Positions 10,440-22,739 of a stretch of 64,000 bases of DNA are shown here, in pieces. Both the position numbers and the translations under genes were made by a program. Under the pieces are notes generated by a model. The model was not told the DNA's origin and made no database searches. It worked only from the letters and a program-made list of their open reading frames with translations. Numbering within the stretch: the first letter of the stretch is position 1; each line of letters opens with the position of its first letter. The stretch comes from Siniperca chuatsi (Eukaryota > Chordata > Actinopteri > Centrarchiformes > Sinipercidae). The stretch is taken from the NCBI RefSeq assembly GCF_020085105.1, contig NC_058046.1, positions 25,052,675 to 25,116,674 on the forward strand, read 5' to 3'.

Positions 10440-13400
10440 ATGTTCATCACGGACGTAAGAAAGGAATTTTATGAAGTTGTTGCCAACCAGGTAAGTTGTA
10501 ACATTATTGTTGTAACACGAAGGACTGTTTGCTAATGTTACTTAGCTAATAGGTACGTTATCATTAGTTAACTATAGTTTCGAGACGGAAAGTATTTATT
10601 TTACATGGAACTTAACACGATCTGTCGTACGTTACTCTGTTTTCAGAGAGTCGCGCTCCTGGTGGCGTCAGACATCGACTCTCTCTGCGCTTGTAAGATA
10701 CTACAGGTAAGATAATCAGCTAACTGTTAGCAAACATTAGCTCCTGCAACTTCTGGTCAGGCTCAAAAAACTTGTGTTGGCTTACCTTTTATCATCAGCA
10801 AGGTCCTTCTGGCACAGACAGATCTCTTAAACCCCTCAAGTGAAATATATTGTGTATCCTGCTATTTTAGTAACCACCAGCTTAGTATTTTGTGTGGCTT
10901 TATTAATAAGTAGCACTCTTTAGCTCTAACGTTAACGTTACTGTAGTTTGTGTTCCTTATCTACGATAACTAATATGAGTTATTTGTAATACTTTAGCAG
11001 CTCCTCCTTGTGTAGTGTATGTTATGAACACTAACTGGCGTGTGTGCTTTTGGAGGTCAGGACTAGAGGATATGTTAAAGCTTGTAAACACAAGAGCATA
11101 ATCAATAAATATTCCGTATTTAAGTATTAAGTCAGCAAATTTTACTGGGATGATGTAAAAGCTGTATGCAAATGTATATCTTGTAGATGCACATTTCTGA
11201 GTTCAAATTAATGACCACATACATGAAATGCTAATGCTGAAATGTTTATCTTTAGACTTTCAGATTTGTCAATAAAGTTTCTTAAGGGCTGCTATTTCAG
11301 TGACACAGTGGCTTAAGATTCCGTGTTCCTATGTCCTTGGTTGTCAGTGAGAGGCTAATGATAAATTAGTAAATTAAAACGGTAATTGCTGAATCTTTTT
11401 ATCTCTTTACCAGGCGCTGTTCCACTGTGACCAGGTCCAGTACACACTTGTGCCAGTTACAGGCTGGCAGGACCTTGGCACTGCCTTCCTTGAGCACAAA
11501 GAGCAGGTATGATCAAATCAGACCTGAGCTTACACTGTGACTAAATGAGAGAAGGATAAACCAGGAAGAACTGTTGAGGTTTGCCACACTGTCACATTAA
11601 ACTAAATGTATTATTTTGGTGTATGTTGTGTTGTAGTTCAAGTACTTTGTTCTCATCAACTGCGGTGCAAATGTTGACCTTCTTGAGATGCTGCAGCCAG
11701 ATGACGACTCCATCTTCTTCATCTGTGACACTCACCGGCCTGTAGATGTGGTCAATGTCTACAATGACACCCAGGTGATGGATAATGATCAATTCAGGTC
11801 AAATTATTGATAATGAGGGAAGCAAACTTTGACAACACGTTAAATTATTAATTTTGAATGTGCTGCATCCATTTGTGTTTTATTAGCTTGGGCTTGACGT
11901 TTGTGAGCGAAACCAAAATATTAAACCACATCTCAGTGGAAACTGTGCTGCCATGCTTACACTTCTGGAATTTAACATTGTGTAAACTCCTGTCATCTCA
12001 TCCACAGATAAAACTACTAATCAAACAGGATGATGACCTTGGTGTGCCCTCATATGATGATATCTTTCGAGATGAAGATGATGATGAGGAAGGAGGTGAC
12101 TCTGGAAATGAGAGTGATGAAGGCTCAGAGCCGTCTGGGAAACGAAGGAGATTTGATGAAGTACTTATAGAACAGAATGATAATAAGTACACCACTGAAA
12201 TGAATCAAAGCAGTGTTGACTAAACTCGAATGATTGTGTGACTGTGTATCGTGTCGTTGCAGGGAGCAGTTGAGAGGAGAATTGAAAGACAGCGAGCAAG
12301 GAGGGAGTGGGAGGCACGAAGGTGAAGTGTTTTTAAGGAGGTGTAGGGATGGTGTTTGTCATATAGACATTACAATTTCTAAAGTGACACTAATGTTTCA
12401 CTCATTTCTCAGGAGGGAAATCTTGTTTGACTATGAGCAGTATGAATATCATGGGACTTCTGTGAGTAGACAGTGTTTAATTATTATTATTATTTTTTTA
12501 GTTCTGGAAACCCTAGATGAGCATGGAAAATTAATTTGATGTCTTAAACTTTCACAAAACTGTTAAATTGTAAAAAGGCTTTTATATCTACATACATATT
12601 TGAGAGTTCACTTATGCATAGCTGTATGCTGACTTTCATTTCACATATTCTGTTATTATTCCTGAATGAATTCCTGATTATAAATGTTTTCCTGTGTGTC
12701 TTTTGTCAGGCTGCAATGATGTTTTTTGAGCTGGCTTGGGTGTTGACTAAAGACACCAAGGACATGCTCTGGTAAGCTATCTGATAAAATGTTATTTTTT
12801 AATGACATAAACATTGTGGAAATGCACGGTGTACAGACTTTTTTCCTTTGCAGGTGGGCCATCATTGGGCTGACAGACCAGTGGGTTCATGATAAAATCA
12901 CACAGTAAGAAAGTCTTCAATATTTCAAAACACAGTTTGCAAAAACTGGAGGACTCACTGCTGTAGTGCAGTCATTCATAGGTTTTTGGGTCATTATTGG
13001 TTACAAGATGTATTTACTGTGTGTTTGTATCAAGTTTACCCACACTGAATCATTCCTGTCTGCCTTGTTCCTTTTAGTATGAAGTATGTAACAGACATCG
13101 CCACAATGCAGCGACACGTTTCCCGGCATAACCACCGAAACGAGGATGAGGAGAACTCTCTCTCCATCGACTGTATGAGGATCTCCTTTGAATACGAGTA
13201 TCCTTAATTCATATTAACATGTTGTTCGTTATGGATCTTTATTTACCCCCCCCCCCCAAAAAAAAAAAAACAAAAACGTTACAGTGGCAGGAATCAGTCG
13301 TACAAGCTTTTGTAGCGCTCTTTTGCTTTGAGTTTTCCTTAACCCTCTGCTTCAGTCTCCGTCTAACCCTCTACCAGCACTGGTCCCTGTATGAGAGCAT

Positions 13401-15984
13401 CTGTAATTCCTGTTACACGTCGTGCAGCTTCAAGCTTTGGACGTTAAATGGCCAAAAGAAACTCCAGGAGTTCCTAGCTGACATGGGGTAAGTGCTCAGA
13501 AAGCAATGCTTTGTGTTTTTAATAGTGATGTCTATCAACAGAAGTACTAATTTTATTAAATGGAATTCGATGTGAGCCGGTGATATGAAATAGAGCTGCC
13601 TCACTTGTGTTAATGGCTGATATTTGCTGATGATCCTTTAACAGGCTACCTCTGAAGCAAGTGAAGCAGAAATTCAACTCCATGGACATGTCAATTAAAG
13701 AGTACCTAATGGACGTCATTGAGGAGTCTTCCAATAAATACGGGTATGAATCTAGAAATGACGTGAAGAAGAAAAGGCTTCACTTGCTGTTACACTGGGA
13801 TGCATTTATTGATAGACAGCCTGAAATGATTTGTCCCCCCCTATCATCAGTATGAAGGACATCCGCATCCAGACATTTGGTGTTCACTTTGGCTTTAAGA
13901 ACCGCTTCCTAGCCAGTGACATGGTGCATGCTACTGCTGCCTTGCTGGAGAACACGGAGAAAGATGAGAGCAACAGTGACAACTTCATCAAGGCTCTGGA
14001 CTCTCTTTCTAGGTGCGTAGCAGAAACTTCATTTTAGTTAGATTACTTAGTGGTTTAAATTTGTAAAATGTCTGTTTATGATCAGATTACAAAAATCTCA
14101 CTTTCTGTCCGCTGTTGGTTTCTTTCTCTGTGTAGGAGTAACCTTGATCGTCTACATTCAGGCATTGACCTGGCTAAGAAGAAGCTGATAGCCATCCAGC
14201 AGACTATAGCCAGTTGCATCTGTACCAACCTCATCCTGTCCCAGGGACCCTTCCTCTATTGCTACCTCATGGAGGTATGAGTGCCTGTTTGCCCTGCAGG
14301 TGCATGTGGTTGCTTTTTAACAGTATATTCTTCTCAGCTCAATACTTCCCTCCTCCTCTTTCATGTGTAGGGAACACCTGATGTGAAGCTCTTTTCTAAG
14401 CCCATGGCCTTGACTCTACTCTGCAAGTACCTCCTGAAGGCTTTTGTCCATTCTGTAAGTATCTTATTGATGTGAAACTGGATTCACACTGTGAAAGAAG
14501 AAGCTTTTACTTGCACTGAAAACACACTGTTGTTGTTGTCACTCTTTCACTCGTGGTGTTTTTGTCGGTTAGACGAGAAATAAGCGCTGCAAACTGCTGC
14601 CCCTCATCATGGCTGCTCCCAAGGATGTGGAGAAGGGAACTGTCATTGTTGTGGGAATCCCACCTGAGTCTGAAACATCTGACAAGAAGAAGTAAGACCT
14701 CACAAAATATGAGCTGAGCTCAGAATAAACTTGATGAATAAAAATATTTCTCCAATATATCACTTGAAAGTGCAATATCTTGTTTGCAAAGCTGTTTTAA
14801 TCACTTATTTTGTGTCAAATATGACTTCAGAATCTTTAAAATTGGACTATATAGTCAAATATTCCATATCTGGTATAGTGTTTGCATTTGACTCTGCAGA
14901 CCTGCCAATGAGTACACGTTCTTGCCATGTTATGTGATGCTTTGAGACAAAATGCTACTTTTATCTCATATATTTTGGTGATTTAATTTAATTGATATGG
15001 CAATACTCGAAACATTTTAAATCTCCCTTATTCAAAAACATTCCCTTAGACTTCAATAATTGCAAGACAAAATGACAATTTCTTTTGTTTGCTTGTAGTG
15101 TTGGTATAAAGAAGTGATGTGGTGTGTTTCAATAGAGTCCAAGGTGATGTCTTCAGACTGCTTGTTTTGTCCGACCAACTGTCAAAAACCCAAAGATATT
15201 CAGTTTACAATAATATAAAAAAGAGAAAAGCAGAAAGTCTTTACATTGGAGATGTTGACTAGTGTTTTTTCTTGGAAAACAACTGGAATAACTCACTGTT
15301 TATCAGAATAGTTTGTGATTTGATATTCTAACTGATCGATTAATCAACTAATTGTAGCAGCTGTAATATGTATTTTGAAATGTATACAGCAAAAATTTCC
15401 CCATTTTCTCAACTCTTATCCTTTTTCTCTATACTCTATAAGTTTCTTTGGTCGAGCATTTGAGAAAGCTGCAGAGAGCACCAGCTCCAGAACTCTTCAT
15501 GACAACTTCGACACTTCAAGTAAGTGATCTTGCCCATTTCTTTCCTGTCGTGCTGTGTCCAAGTCCTCAGAAATGTTTTACATGGGGAGTTGACCATCTC
15601 TTCATCAGACACTAGGCGGCAGCCTTGTCTTCATTTCTAGTAGAGCCTCAATTATCAAAACTCCTGAATCAGATGGTTGAGCACACAGCATCATGAAACA
15701 AATGGGACTTTTGTTATGTTTATTAGTTGAGGCTCTTCTTCTTGCAGTCACTATCTGCAATGTAATTGTCCGCAAACATTTGTCCCAAACTACCTCCAGT
15801 CCTGTGGATCATCAGATACATGAAAACCTCCCCAAAGAATGCATTTGCTGGCTGACAGATGTGCACACTGTTTCTTTGTGCATTTATTAATTCTTACATG
15901 TGTGTTTTTCTCTCTGCAGTAATTGAACTGAAGACAGAGGACAGGAGCAAGTTTCTGGATGCACTCATCACCCTCTTGTCATGA
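10440..15984 (+). CDS. cdc45: Cell division cycle protein 45, complete, 18 coding exons
   Basis: Exons: 10440-10490, 10647-10706, 11414-11506, 11637-11774, 12008-12160, 12263-12321, 12413-12461, 12710-12771, 12854-12904, 13078-13197, 13356-13487, 13645-13743, 13851-14012, 14136-14274, 14371-14454, 14573-14691, 15443-15519, 15920-15984. All are GT-AG and in phase, giving 570 aa plus TGA (human 566). Cdc45 joins MCM2-7 and GINS to form the CMG helicase in the nucleus. Near-invariant family blocks include [14 protein letters not shown] at the start, [110 protein letters not shown] and the C-terminal [11 protein letters not shown]. The DHH-like N-terminal domain is followed by the acidic loop (residues 136-155) and a KRRR basic patch (159-162). 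The exon 5 donor (GTACTT) is weak, but only it keeps frame into exon 6. Confidence 0.97.
13246..13270. repeat. Homopolymer C12-A13 tract in cdc45 intron 10
   Basis: A run of 12 C residues followed by 13 A residues inside a 158-bp intron, about 85 bp before the exon 11 acceptor. Prone to length variation and sequencing error. Confidence 0.9.
15036..15362. repeat. GATTAATCAATTA-family repeat in cdc45 intron 16, copy 2
   Basis: Contains CCAAAGATATTCAGTTTAC and the terminal ACTGATCGATTAATCAACTA block ahead of GTAGCAGCTG, shared with the copies at 29832 and 38935. It accounts for much of the 751-bp intron 14692-15442. Boundaries approximate. Confidence 0.6.
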
Positions 15985-16264
15985 GAGGGAATGTGAGTCC
16001 AAGGTCTTGGTATGCGTCTCGAATCTTTATGTTAGATGTGACTGAAATTATTCAGTTGCATCAGACATGTGCAGTGTCACCAGTACAAGAACTTTATCCA
16101 TGTTTAAAATTTTTATTTTTTCAGTTTTGTGTGTGTATATTGTACAGTCATTTTGTAAATGTGTCGATGTCTTATTTTGCTTTTAATTTCTTGTAACATT
16201 TTGTCTTTTATTCCAGTCCATGTATGTGAATGGTTCATCACATTTTTACTTTTTAAACATGTTA

Positions 16265-16270
16265 AATAAA
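16265..16270 (+). promoter_or_regulatory. cdc45 polyadenylation signal AATAAA
   Basis: AATAAA about 280 bp after the cdc45 stop, followed at 16276-16330 by GT- and T-rich sequence. The best polyadenylation candidate for this gene. Confidence 0.65.
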
Positions 16271-18171
16271 TCATAGTAAGTTACTTAAATGTTTGCTTTC
16301 CTGTTGTTGTCATAAAGAGTATCAAGTACAGTTATTGTTTCTAGTTTTTGAGATATGAGCTGTGAAATGTAGGAAACTACCTCTTTAGTCTTGTGTATAA
16401 ATATGACTCTACCTTCACTTTTTAGATTCATATTATTAGCCGGTACATTTATTATCTTTTTACACACGCCTTTTATATTTTTGCTGTGCTTATGCTGCCA
16501 AGTCTCCAAATGAGAAATTCCATGTTAGATTCTTGCTATCAGAGATTTTAGACAGTAGTTAAATCAAGTGTTTATTTTAAATACTACAAATCATGTAATT
16601 TTTCATTTCCTAACCACTATTTAGTGGCGTAGATAGAAAATGTCTTTTGGGCTAAGGAAAAACGTAAAGAGACCACAATGCTAAGAGAATGTGACTCTCA
16701 GGCAACTTAAGTTGAAAGTGACATCCCTTTTAAATATTGCTGTAACAAGGAACTGTGAGGTGATATCTCCTGCCCTTTAGTAAAAGTTGGCCCGGTGTAT
16801 AACAGGAAATAAGAAAAAAGAAGTACTTCCTCAACATTTAGAGATAAGATTGCACTGACCTTTTTATTTATATTTTAAGTTTTTCTCTCTTTCACCAATT
16901 TCGAAACCTCAACTCAGGTTATCTGCCAATACCAAGTAATGATCCGATATCAGTGGTTTCCGTTCCTCCTGTAAAACACGTATACATCATTAATTGGAAT
17001 AATTTTTATATAAGGTAACATGAGACCAGGCACTGCTGTGTCACTACATATGAGTTGGCAAGGGCCAATTTTACTGTATGTAGCATAAACAATACATTTT
17101 TATAATGACATTGACCTACCAATCCAGCGTGTCGGATCACGTAAGACTTTCAATCGTACCGATAGTCTCTCTGGTCAGTCTGTGGCAATGTGTTAAACCC
17201 AGTAGTTCTAAACCTGTATACCTTAAACTGAAACAAAACATCGAAACACCTGTTAGCCCACATGACAGGTGGCAGAGTGGTGAGCAGTTCAACATTTGCA
17301 GTGCATTTTCAAAGCTGAATTATTTCACAAGGAAAAACTAAACTACAGAAAAATCTGAATTTTTTTATTGATTTATTTTATTTATTTATTTTTTTTTTTT
17401 TGATGGTCCCAAAAAGACTGGTGGGCAAAAAGATTACAAGAACCTAATCCATTTTGTCAAAAAGAAGTCAAACAAAGATCTGGCAGAGTGTTGGCTGTTG
17501 GCAGTCACAGCCGCCGTAGGCAGAAAGAGTGATCCAAACTGATTACAGTCTTTTCATCTCGTTCCAATCTTTGTTTTGCTGACGCACAGCTTACAGTTCC
17601 ACTGAGAGCAAAACAGCTCTTACTGTATTTATGAGACTTCTCGTAAAAAGTATTGAGGTTAAATAAACGTAACATCTTCTCCGGAGATCGGCCCGCTCGT
17701 GGGTCAAAGGTGAGGCCTGCGTCCTTGGCCCACATTAGGGAATGTAGTTCCAGGCCTCTTGGTGGCGATTTTCTGCCGGCCCAGAGAGTACCTGGAAATG
17801 TGGGGCCTGAGCTGCTCTCTGCGGGGTAATTAAGATCCTTATCACTCTTGGACCTGGATGAGATCACAAACTTCACAGGGTGTTTGTGTGGTTTGTACAG
17901 GAAAGTCTGGACTTACTGGCAACAGTGGGACTGAAATGTGTCGTGATCTGCATTGAGCTGCAGCAAGGGATGTTAATGCAAATGGTCTTATTGTCACCAG
18001 TTGAGGTTGTGTGCGTCATTGCTGCATACAGTTTAAATTCATAATGATATTGTTTACAGTCACAGAAGAGTGATGTTACCCGGGAGAAATAATGCCCCCC
18101 GTGGAAGCAGTTAGCAGAAATACAGAAAGCTATGAAAGGCACATTTATAGAATTAACAGAGTGGAGAGGCA
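16271..18171. other. Gene-poor stretch downstream of cdc45
   Basis: No recognised gene. The section about 17480-17880 is less AT-rich than its surroundings and carries a 123-codon minus-strand open frame (17505-17876) with no recognisable domain. It could be non-coding DNA under constraint or chance. Confidence 0.4.
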
Positions 18172-19055
18172 TACGCTCCCACTCAAAAGTTTGGAGTCAC
18201 CTGCCACAAAAGCTTGATTTTGGTATATTTTTGAATGGTCTTTCATACTTTTAGGTTTTAGAAAGTCTTGTTCACAAATGGATGTTATTGTGTATGAAGG
18301 GTTTGCAAAAAAAGTAATGTTTTGTGTACAATGGGTCACCCAGACTGACAATTGAAAGGGCAGAAAGAGACAAAGATATCTCTGAGCAACAGTTAAATAA
18401 GATTATAAGAAATCAGCAGTCATTGGTAGAAATTGGAAGCTTAGCATTCAAATCTGTGCAGATTTAATTAGGAACATGTTCCTGTTTCAGTGTCAAGTGC
18501 ACAATGATGCCTCTAACAAGCTGGAATTACAGGCGTGCTGCTTTAGCAAAGCTAATCTTAAAACTTCAAAATAAATATAGGTTAGTCTAGAGTTAGCACT
18601 GTTGGAGTTGGGTCACAGAATAGCAGCTGAACATACTATGGACTGACAAATCACAGTTTAAACCTATTCAATCTAACCAATGAGGAGACTGCAGAGGGCC
18701 CAAAGAAAAACAGGTTCCCAAAATATTTAGAGCTCAATTGCACAGACGGGGTTCAAAAATGATCTAGGGTCACTTCTGGACTGGAATACAAATGAAAAGC
18801 CGAAGAGTATTTTGGGGGAAAAATGGTTACAACAGTATTCTCCCCTGTCATGCAACATTGTGGGGATATCGACTAAATGGAGGTTTTAATCATTTAATTA
18901 CTCTAAAACTCTTTCAAATGTAAATAAGTCATTTGATGTATAATTATACTGTTTTTATCTATGTTAAGATAGCGGAAATAAAGGAAAAGAAAACCATCAA
19001 TATATATATCAACATCAATATAACAGGTGACTCCAAACTTTTGAGCGGTAGAGTA
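18172..19055. mobile_element. Degenerate Tc1/mariner transposon
   Basis: The left end (18172 onward) contains CTCAAAAGTTTGGAGTCACC about 11 bp inside a TA. The right end, in reverse complement, begins TACTCTACCGCTCAAAAG and continues AGTTTGGAGTCACCTG, so the inverted termini are flanked by TA, the Tc1/mariner target. The interior keeps scraps of a transposase: CTATGGACTGACAAATCACA reads LWTDKSQ, matching the WTDESKF block of fish Tc1 transposases. Frameshifts and length (about 884 bp against about 1.6 kb) show it is dead. Confidence 0.75.
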
Positions 19056-21202
19056 AATATTATGAACTGCTGTCAAATGCGTATTCAGCGCCCTCTGTTT
19101 TTCCCTTTTATCTCTTTTTGTCTTCTCTTTTTTTTGTTTCTTGTGAGTTTTTAACATGTTTCAGTTGGTTGAGAAAATCTCACTACAAGGTCCATTTAAT
19201 AGCTGCTCTGGAGCTTTTGATTACATCACATGACTTTCATCTGCAGATGTAGTTGTCCACTTCAAATGGAATTGTAGCTGTTCAAATAAAAATAAAAATA
19301 ATTCTGAGCACTTTTAAGGCATTCATGTTCGCTAACAATCTGAGGTTCAAAGTTCACTCTTGACCTTGGAAACAGCAGTTGAAACCATTTCACCAAAAGG
19401 TTCATTTAGTAGCTGTTTTTCCACATTCTTTGCTTTTAAACCAACATGGAAGGGAAGTCCTTAAACTGAGAAGATGTAACTTGTGCTAAACAAGGCCACA
19501 AGTGACAATTACATTGCACAGTTTGGCATGATGTATTTACTTTCTGTTTTACTTTTGTGATAAAACCACTGGATTGTTTATCAATCGACATGCAGAAACG
19601 TAGTATAACAGTAGCACAAATAAAGTGGAGTCATAGTCAATGAGCTGATCAAGTAATGTCAGTTACACAGCAACATCTGTCTAAAGTTTGCTAACAGTAG
19701 CCACCATAAGCTAGTGGTCACACCAGACCAAGTAAGGCTGTAGCAGCAAAACGCCCTGAAGGTATTGAATTGAGCAATGGTGTGATTTATTGCTTTTGAA
19801 TTCAACTTCAAACATTGTGTCATTTATTCTTTCAAAAGTTACACAGTCTTACTTTAAAGTGCTCAGTCTAATTCCATGACAAGTGGGCAAAATCCTGATG
19901 CTGATGAAGATCATGTAATATGATCAAAAGCCTGCAACAGCTGCTCAATGGAGCTTGTCGTAAGATTGTTTTCTCACCTGCTGTTTCCGAGGTCAAGAAT
20001 GAACTTTGAGCCTCATGTTTTAGTTAGTTTTAGTTTAGTTTCCCTCTGTTTTCCTGTTTTTCAAGAAAACATCATAAAAATGGTCTTCTCTTTGCTGTCT
20101 GTTAAGGAGATCCACCTGTTTAGCCCATCATTTGGCCTTCTCGCCCTCAGCCATCAATCACTTTGCTGTCCATCCCCCCTCTTGCACCTCTGGTGAAGTG
20201 GGGCCACTGCCCTTTCCGCTGCTCTGCATCTGAGGAATGTGGCATGCAACAGACCCCCAAAGGCAGGATTGTACAGCCGGTGTGTAGATGTGCAGAGCAG
20301 CATTTTTGAAGTCCTCACACTCAAACAGTCGTGTTGCCTTTACTCCTCAGGGGTGAGCTGCTTAGTGGAGCTTTATGGGATGTTCATGGGAGTAATGATG
20401 CGGTGATTGTACAGTATTTACAGATGTAGTATTTTATGGACTGTATGGAAATTGTAAAAAGACTTGTGTTCATTAATATTGTTAACAGTTTTCATTCTCA
20501 AAATCACTTAATCAGTTCAAAATATTGGCTTGCCAAAACAGTTTGGTACAGTGTTGCCCAACTGATACTGGATTTATATTTGAGTTACATAAATCTTACC
20601 ATATATCGATTCTATTAATCTTTTTACACATAACATATACAAATATTTTTTATAAAGATCCCCTCCAGACATGTTTTATAAGACATAAAAATATATTGAA
20701 TAATAATTTGTTTCTGATTAGTTTTTTCCGAATAAATTGTTCAGTTAAGTGGTTAAAAATTCATTTTTACATCTACACCTCAAGACTCTACAAATATACT
20801 AATATTTTTCCATTTCAAAAGTTGGACACTGCTTGACACAATGTCTCCTACCTCACTGAAAAGTCTCAGTGTATGTGCACCGATACACTTGAGCACAGAG
20901 AAACGTTTCTCCTTCAGTCAAACATTGAAGTCAACTAACAATAAGCAAAACACACTTTAAATGTGTTTTTTTCACTTACTTGTGACCATCATATGTAGTG
21001 AACGGGACACTTTACTGTTGAAAAATAAACTTTCTCTGTGGACAAACTATGTAATGACAAAAATGTTTCTAAATGACCTCAAATATCTTTGACAGTTCTG
21101 TACTTAAATTTCTTATTACTGATTGACTGACACATATGCCAATACTGATATATCTGTGAAAAGGTAATATTGGCTGACATATTGGCCTGGTCGTTTTATC
21201 GA
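19056..21202. other. Intergenic stretch without recognised gene
   Basis: AT-rich. A more balanced section about 20200-20400 has no coding features. Small open frames here are AT-rich and unrecognised. Confidence 0.5.
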
Positions 21203-22339
21203 CAGTGGTGGAAGAAGTATTCATATTTATTACTTAAAGGCAGAATGAGTAGGATTTGTCAGTTGCAGTTTGTGAACATAACATTCAAAGCTACTGTTTT
21301 TGGAATGTTACATTTGTTGTAATGAAAAAGCTGATACTTCCGCAGGCTAACTAAGCTAACCGCCAGCACCTACCTGTCCAACAGAAAACAGGCCAACTCC
21401 CCATCCTCTCCTTCAGTGCTCGCCAGCGGGTGAAAGCCAACGCCAGATTCACTCTCTTTTGGAATGAGCTTTGTCCGCTTGGCGTTTTGCCTGGCTATAT
21501 TTCTGTTTTTTAGGCGCTGTGTCTGCCATTTTTGTAGCTTCCCCTTGGATGCATGCTTACGATCTGGCACCTGGCCGCTGTCACACCCTGCACGCTGTTA
21601 TTGGCTGGGGGCTACACCTACACACCCACTGCCTAAAGGTTGGTGCCCAAAACTCTCCTGAACAAAGCAAAATAAGAAAATACAGGCAGAGGGCAGCATC
21701 TCTGCAGATACAGACACCGCCACACACTTCTAGTGGGTCATAAGTGATGATTGAGAGGGATTATTTTTGTATGAGTCTATACATTGTTTTTTAGGTAAAT
21801 CCTACTCATTCTGCCTTTAAGTAAAAGTAGCAACACCTCAGTGTAGAAATACTCTGTTACAAGTAAGAGTCCTGCATTCAAAATTTACAAAATGTACTTA
21901 AAGTATCAAATGTAAAGATACTCATTGTGCAGAATGGCCCATTTCAGAATCATATATATTATTTTACTGGATTGTAATTATTGATGCATTAATGTGTTCA
22001 TCACTTTAATGTTGCAGCTGGTAAAGGTAGAGCTACTTTTAACTACTTTGTAAACTGCCAGGCAGCTTGTAAAATTCCCCTGGGGATCAATAAAGTTTTA
22101 TCTTCACTTATATTAATACATCATACTTTATTTGTTGATTATATTTTGTATTATTAATCTGTATCTGCAAAATAACAAATAACTAAAACTTTCAAATACA
22201 TGTGCAGTAAAAAGTTCAATATGTGCCTCCAAAATGTATTGGAGTAGAAGTATAAAGTATCAGAAAATGTAAATAATGTAATAGTACAAGTACCTCAAAA
22301 TTGTACTTAAGTACAGTTCTTAGTTACTCTCCACCACCG
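21203..22339 (+). mobile_element. hAT-type CAGTGGTGGAA element, copy 2, with 8-bp target duplication, split by a nested element
   Basis: Starts CAGTGGTGGAAGAAGTATTC and ends CTCTCCACCACCG, an imperfect inverted terminus. The flanks are TTTATCGA (21195-21202) and TTTATCGG (22340-22347), a near-perfect 8-bp target duplication as made by hAT transposases. It is interrupted at 21238-21816 by a TTAA element, then resumes exactly where copy 1 would continue. A short LINE-tail-like piece (about 22070-22107, CCCCTGGGGATCAATAAAG) lies further in. No transposase ORF; non-autonomous. Confidence 0.85.
21238..21816. mobile_element. TTAA-flanked 579-bp element (AGGCAGAATGAG family) nested in the hAT copy
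   Basis: TTAA at 21234-21237 and at 21817-21820 flank inverted termini AGGCAGAATGAGTAGGATTT and AAATCCTACTCATTCTGCCT, which match perfectly over 20 bp. A TTAA duplication points to the piggyBac superfamily. The interior is GC-richer than its surroundings and has overlapping short open frames on both strands but no transposase, so it is a MITE. Confidence 0.85.
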
Positions 22340-22685
22340 TTTATCGGCCGAGCTCTGGTAAAGACATGCCGTGAAATTGGCTTATTGCAGCCGGTTGGAC
22401 TGGATTTTTCTTTACCGGTGCCGGTGACAAAAGTCTTCTTCTTCACGTTTAAGAGTGGACAGTGCACTTTGTCACTAAAGGAAGTCTTGTAACATTTCCC
22501 ATGAAGAATGAACACATATGGCTCCACTTCCCTTTTCTCTTTCTAGAACAGTTTCAGTTGGTTTTCAACCCTCGTGCCTCTCCGTCTCTAACAATCATAG
22601 ATTCCAGATAGGATTAGCTTTACTGGACAGCCAGAGACAAAGAACTACAGCGGACTGTTTCTGCCCATCATGCTGTGAAAGGATG

Positions 22686-22738
<53 letters not shown>
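22686..22738. repeat. Compound microsatellite (TC)n(AC)n
   Basis: About 9 TC units followed by about 18 AC units, uninterrupted. Confidence 0.95.

Positions 22739-22739
<1 letters not shown>

Noticed and set aside
12161..12223. Continuation of the cdc45 exon 5 frame (VLIEQND...) as true coding sequence
   Set aside because: It loosely resembles human EEIVEQ, but it ends in a stop. The next exon (12263) joins in frame only from 12160 and gives the better [10 protein letters not shown] alignment.
21464..21743. Two overlapping open frames inside the nested TTAA element
   Set aside because: Short, overlapping in two frames, and with no transposase motif. They reflect the GC-richer interior of a MITE.
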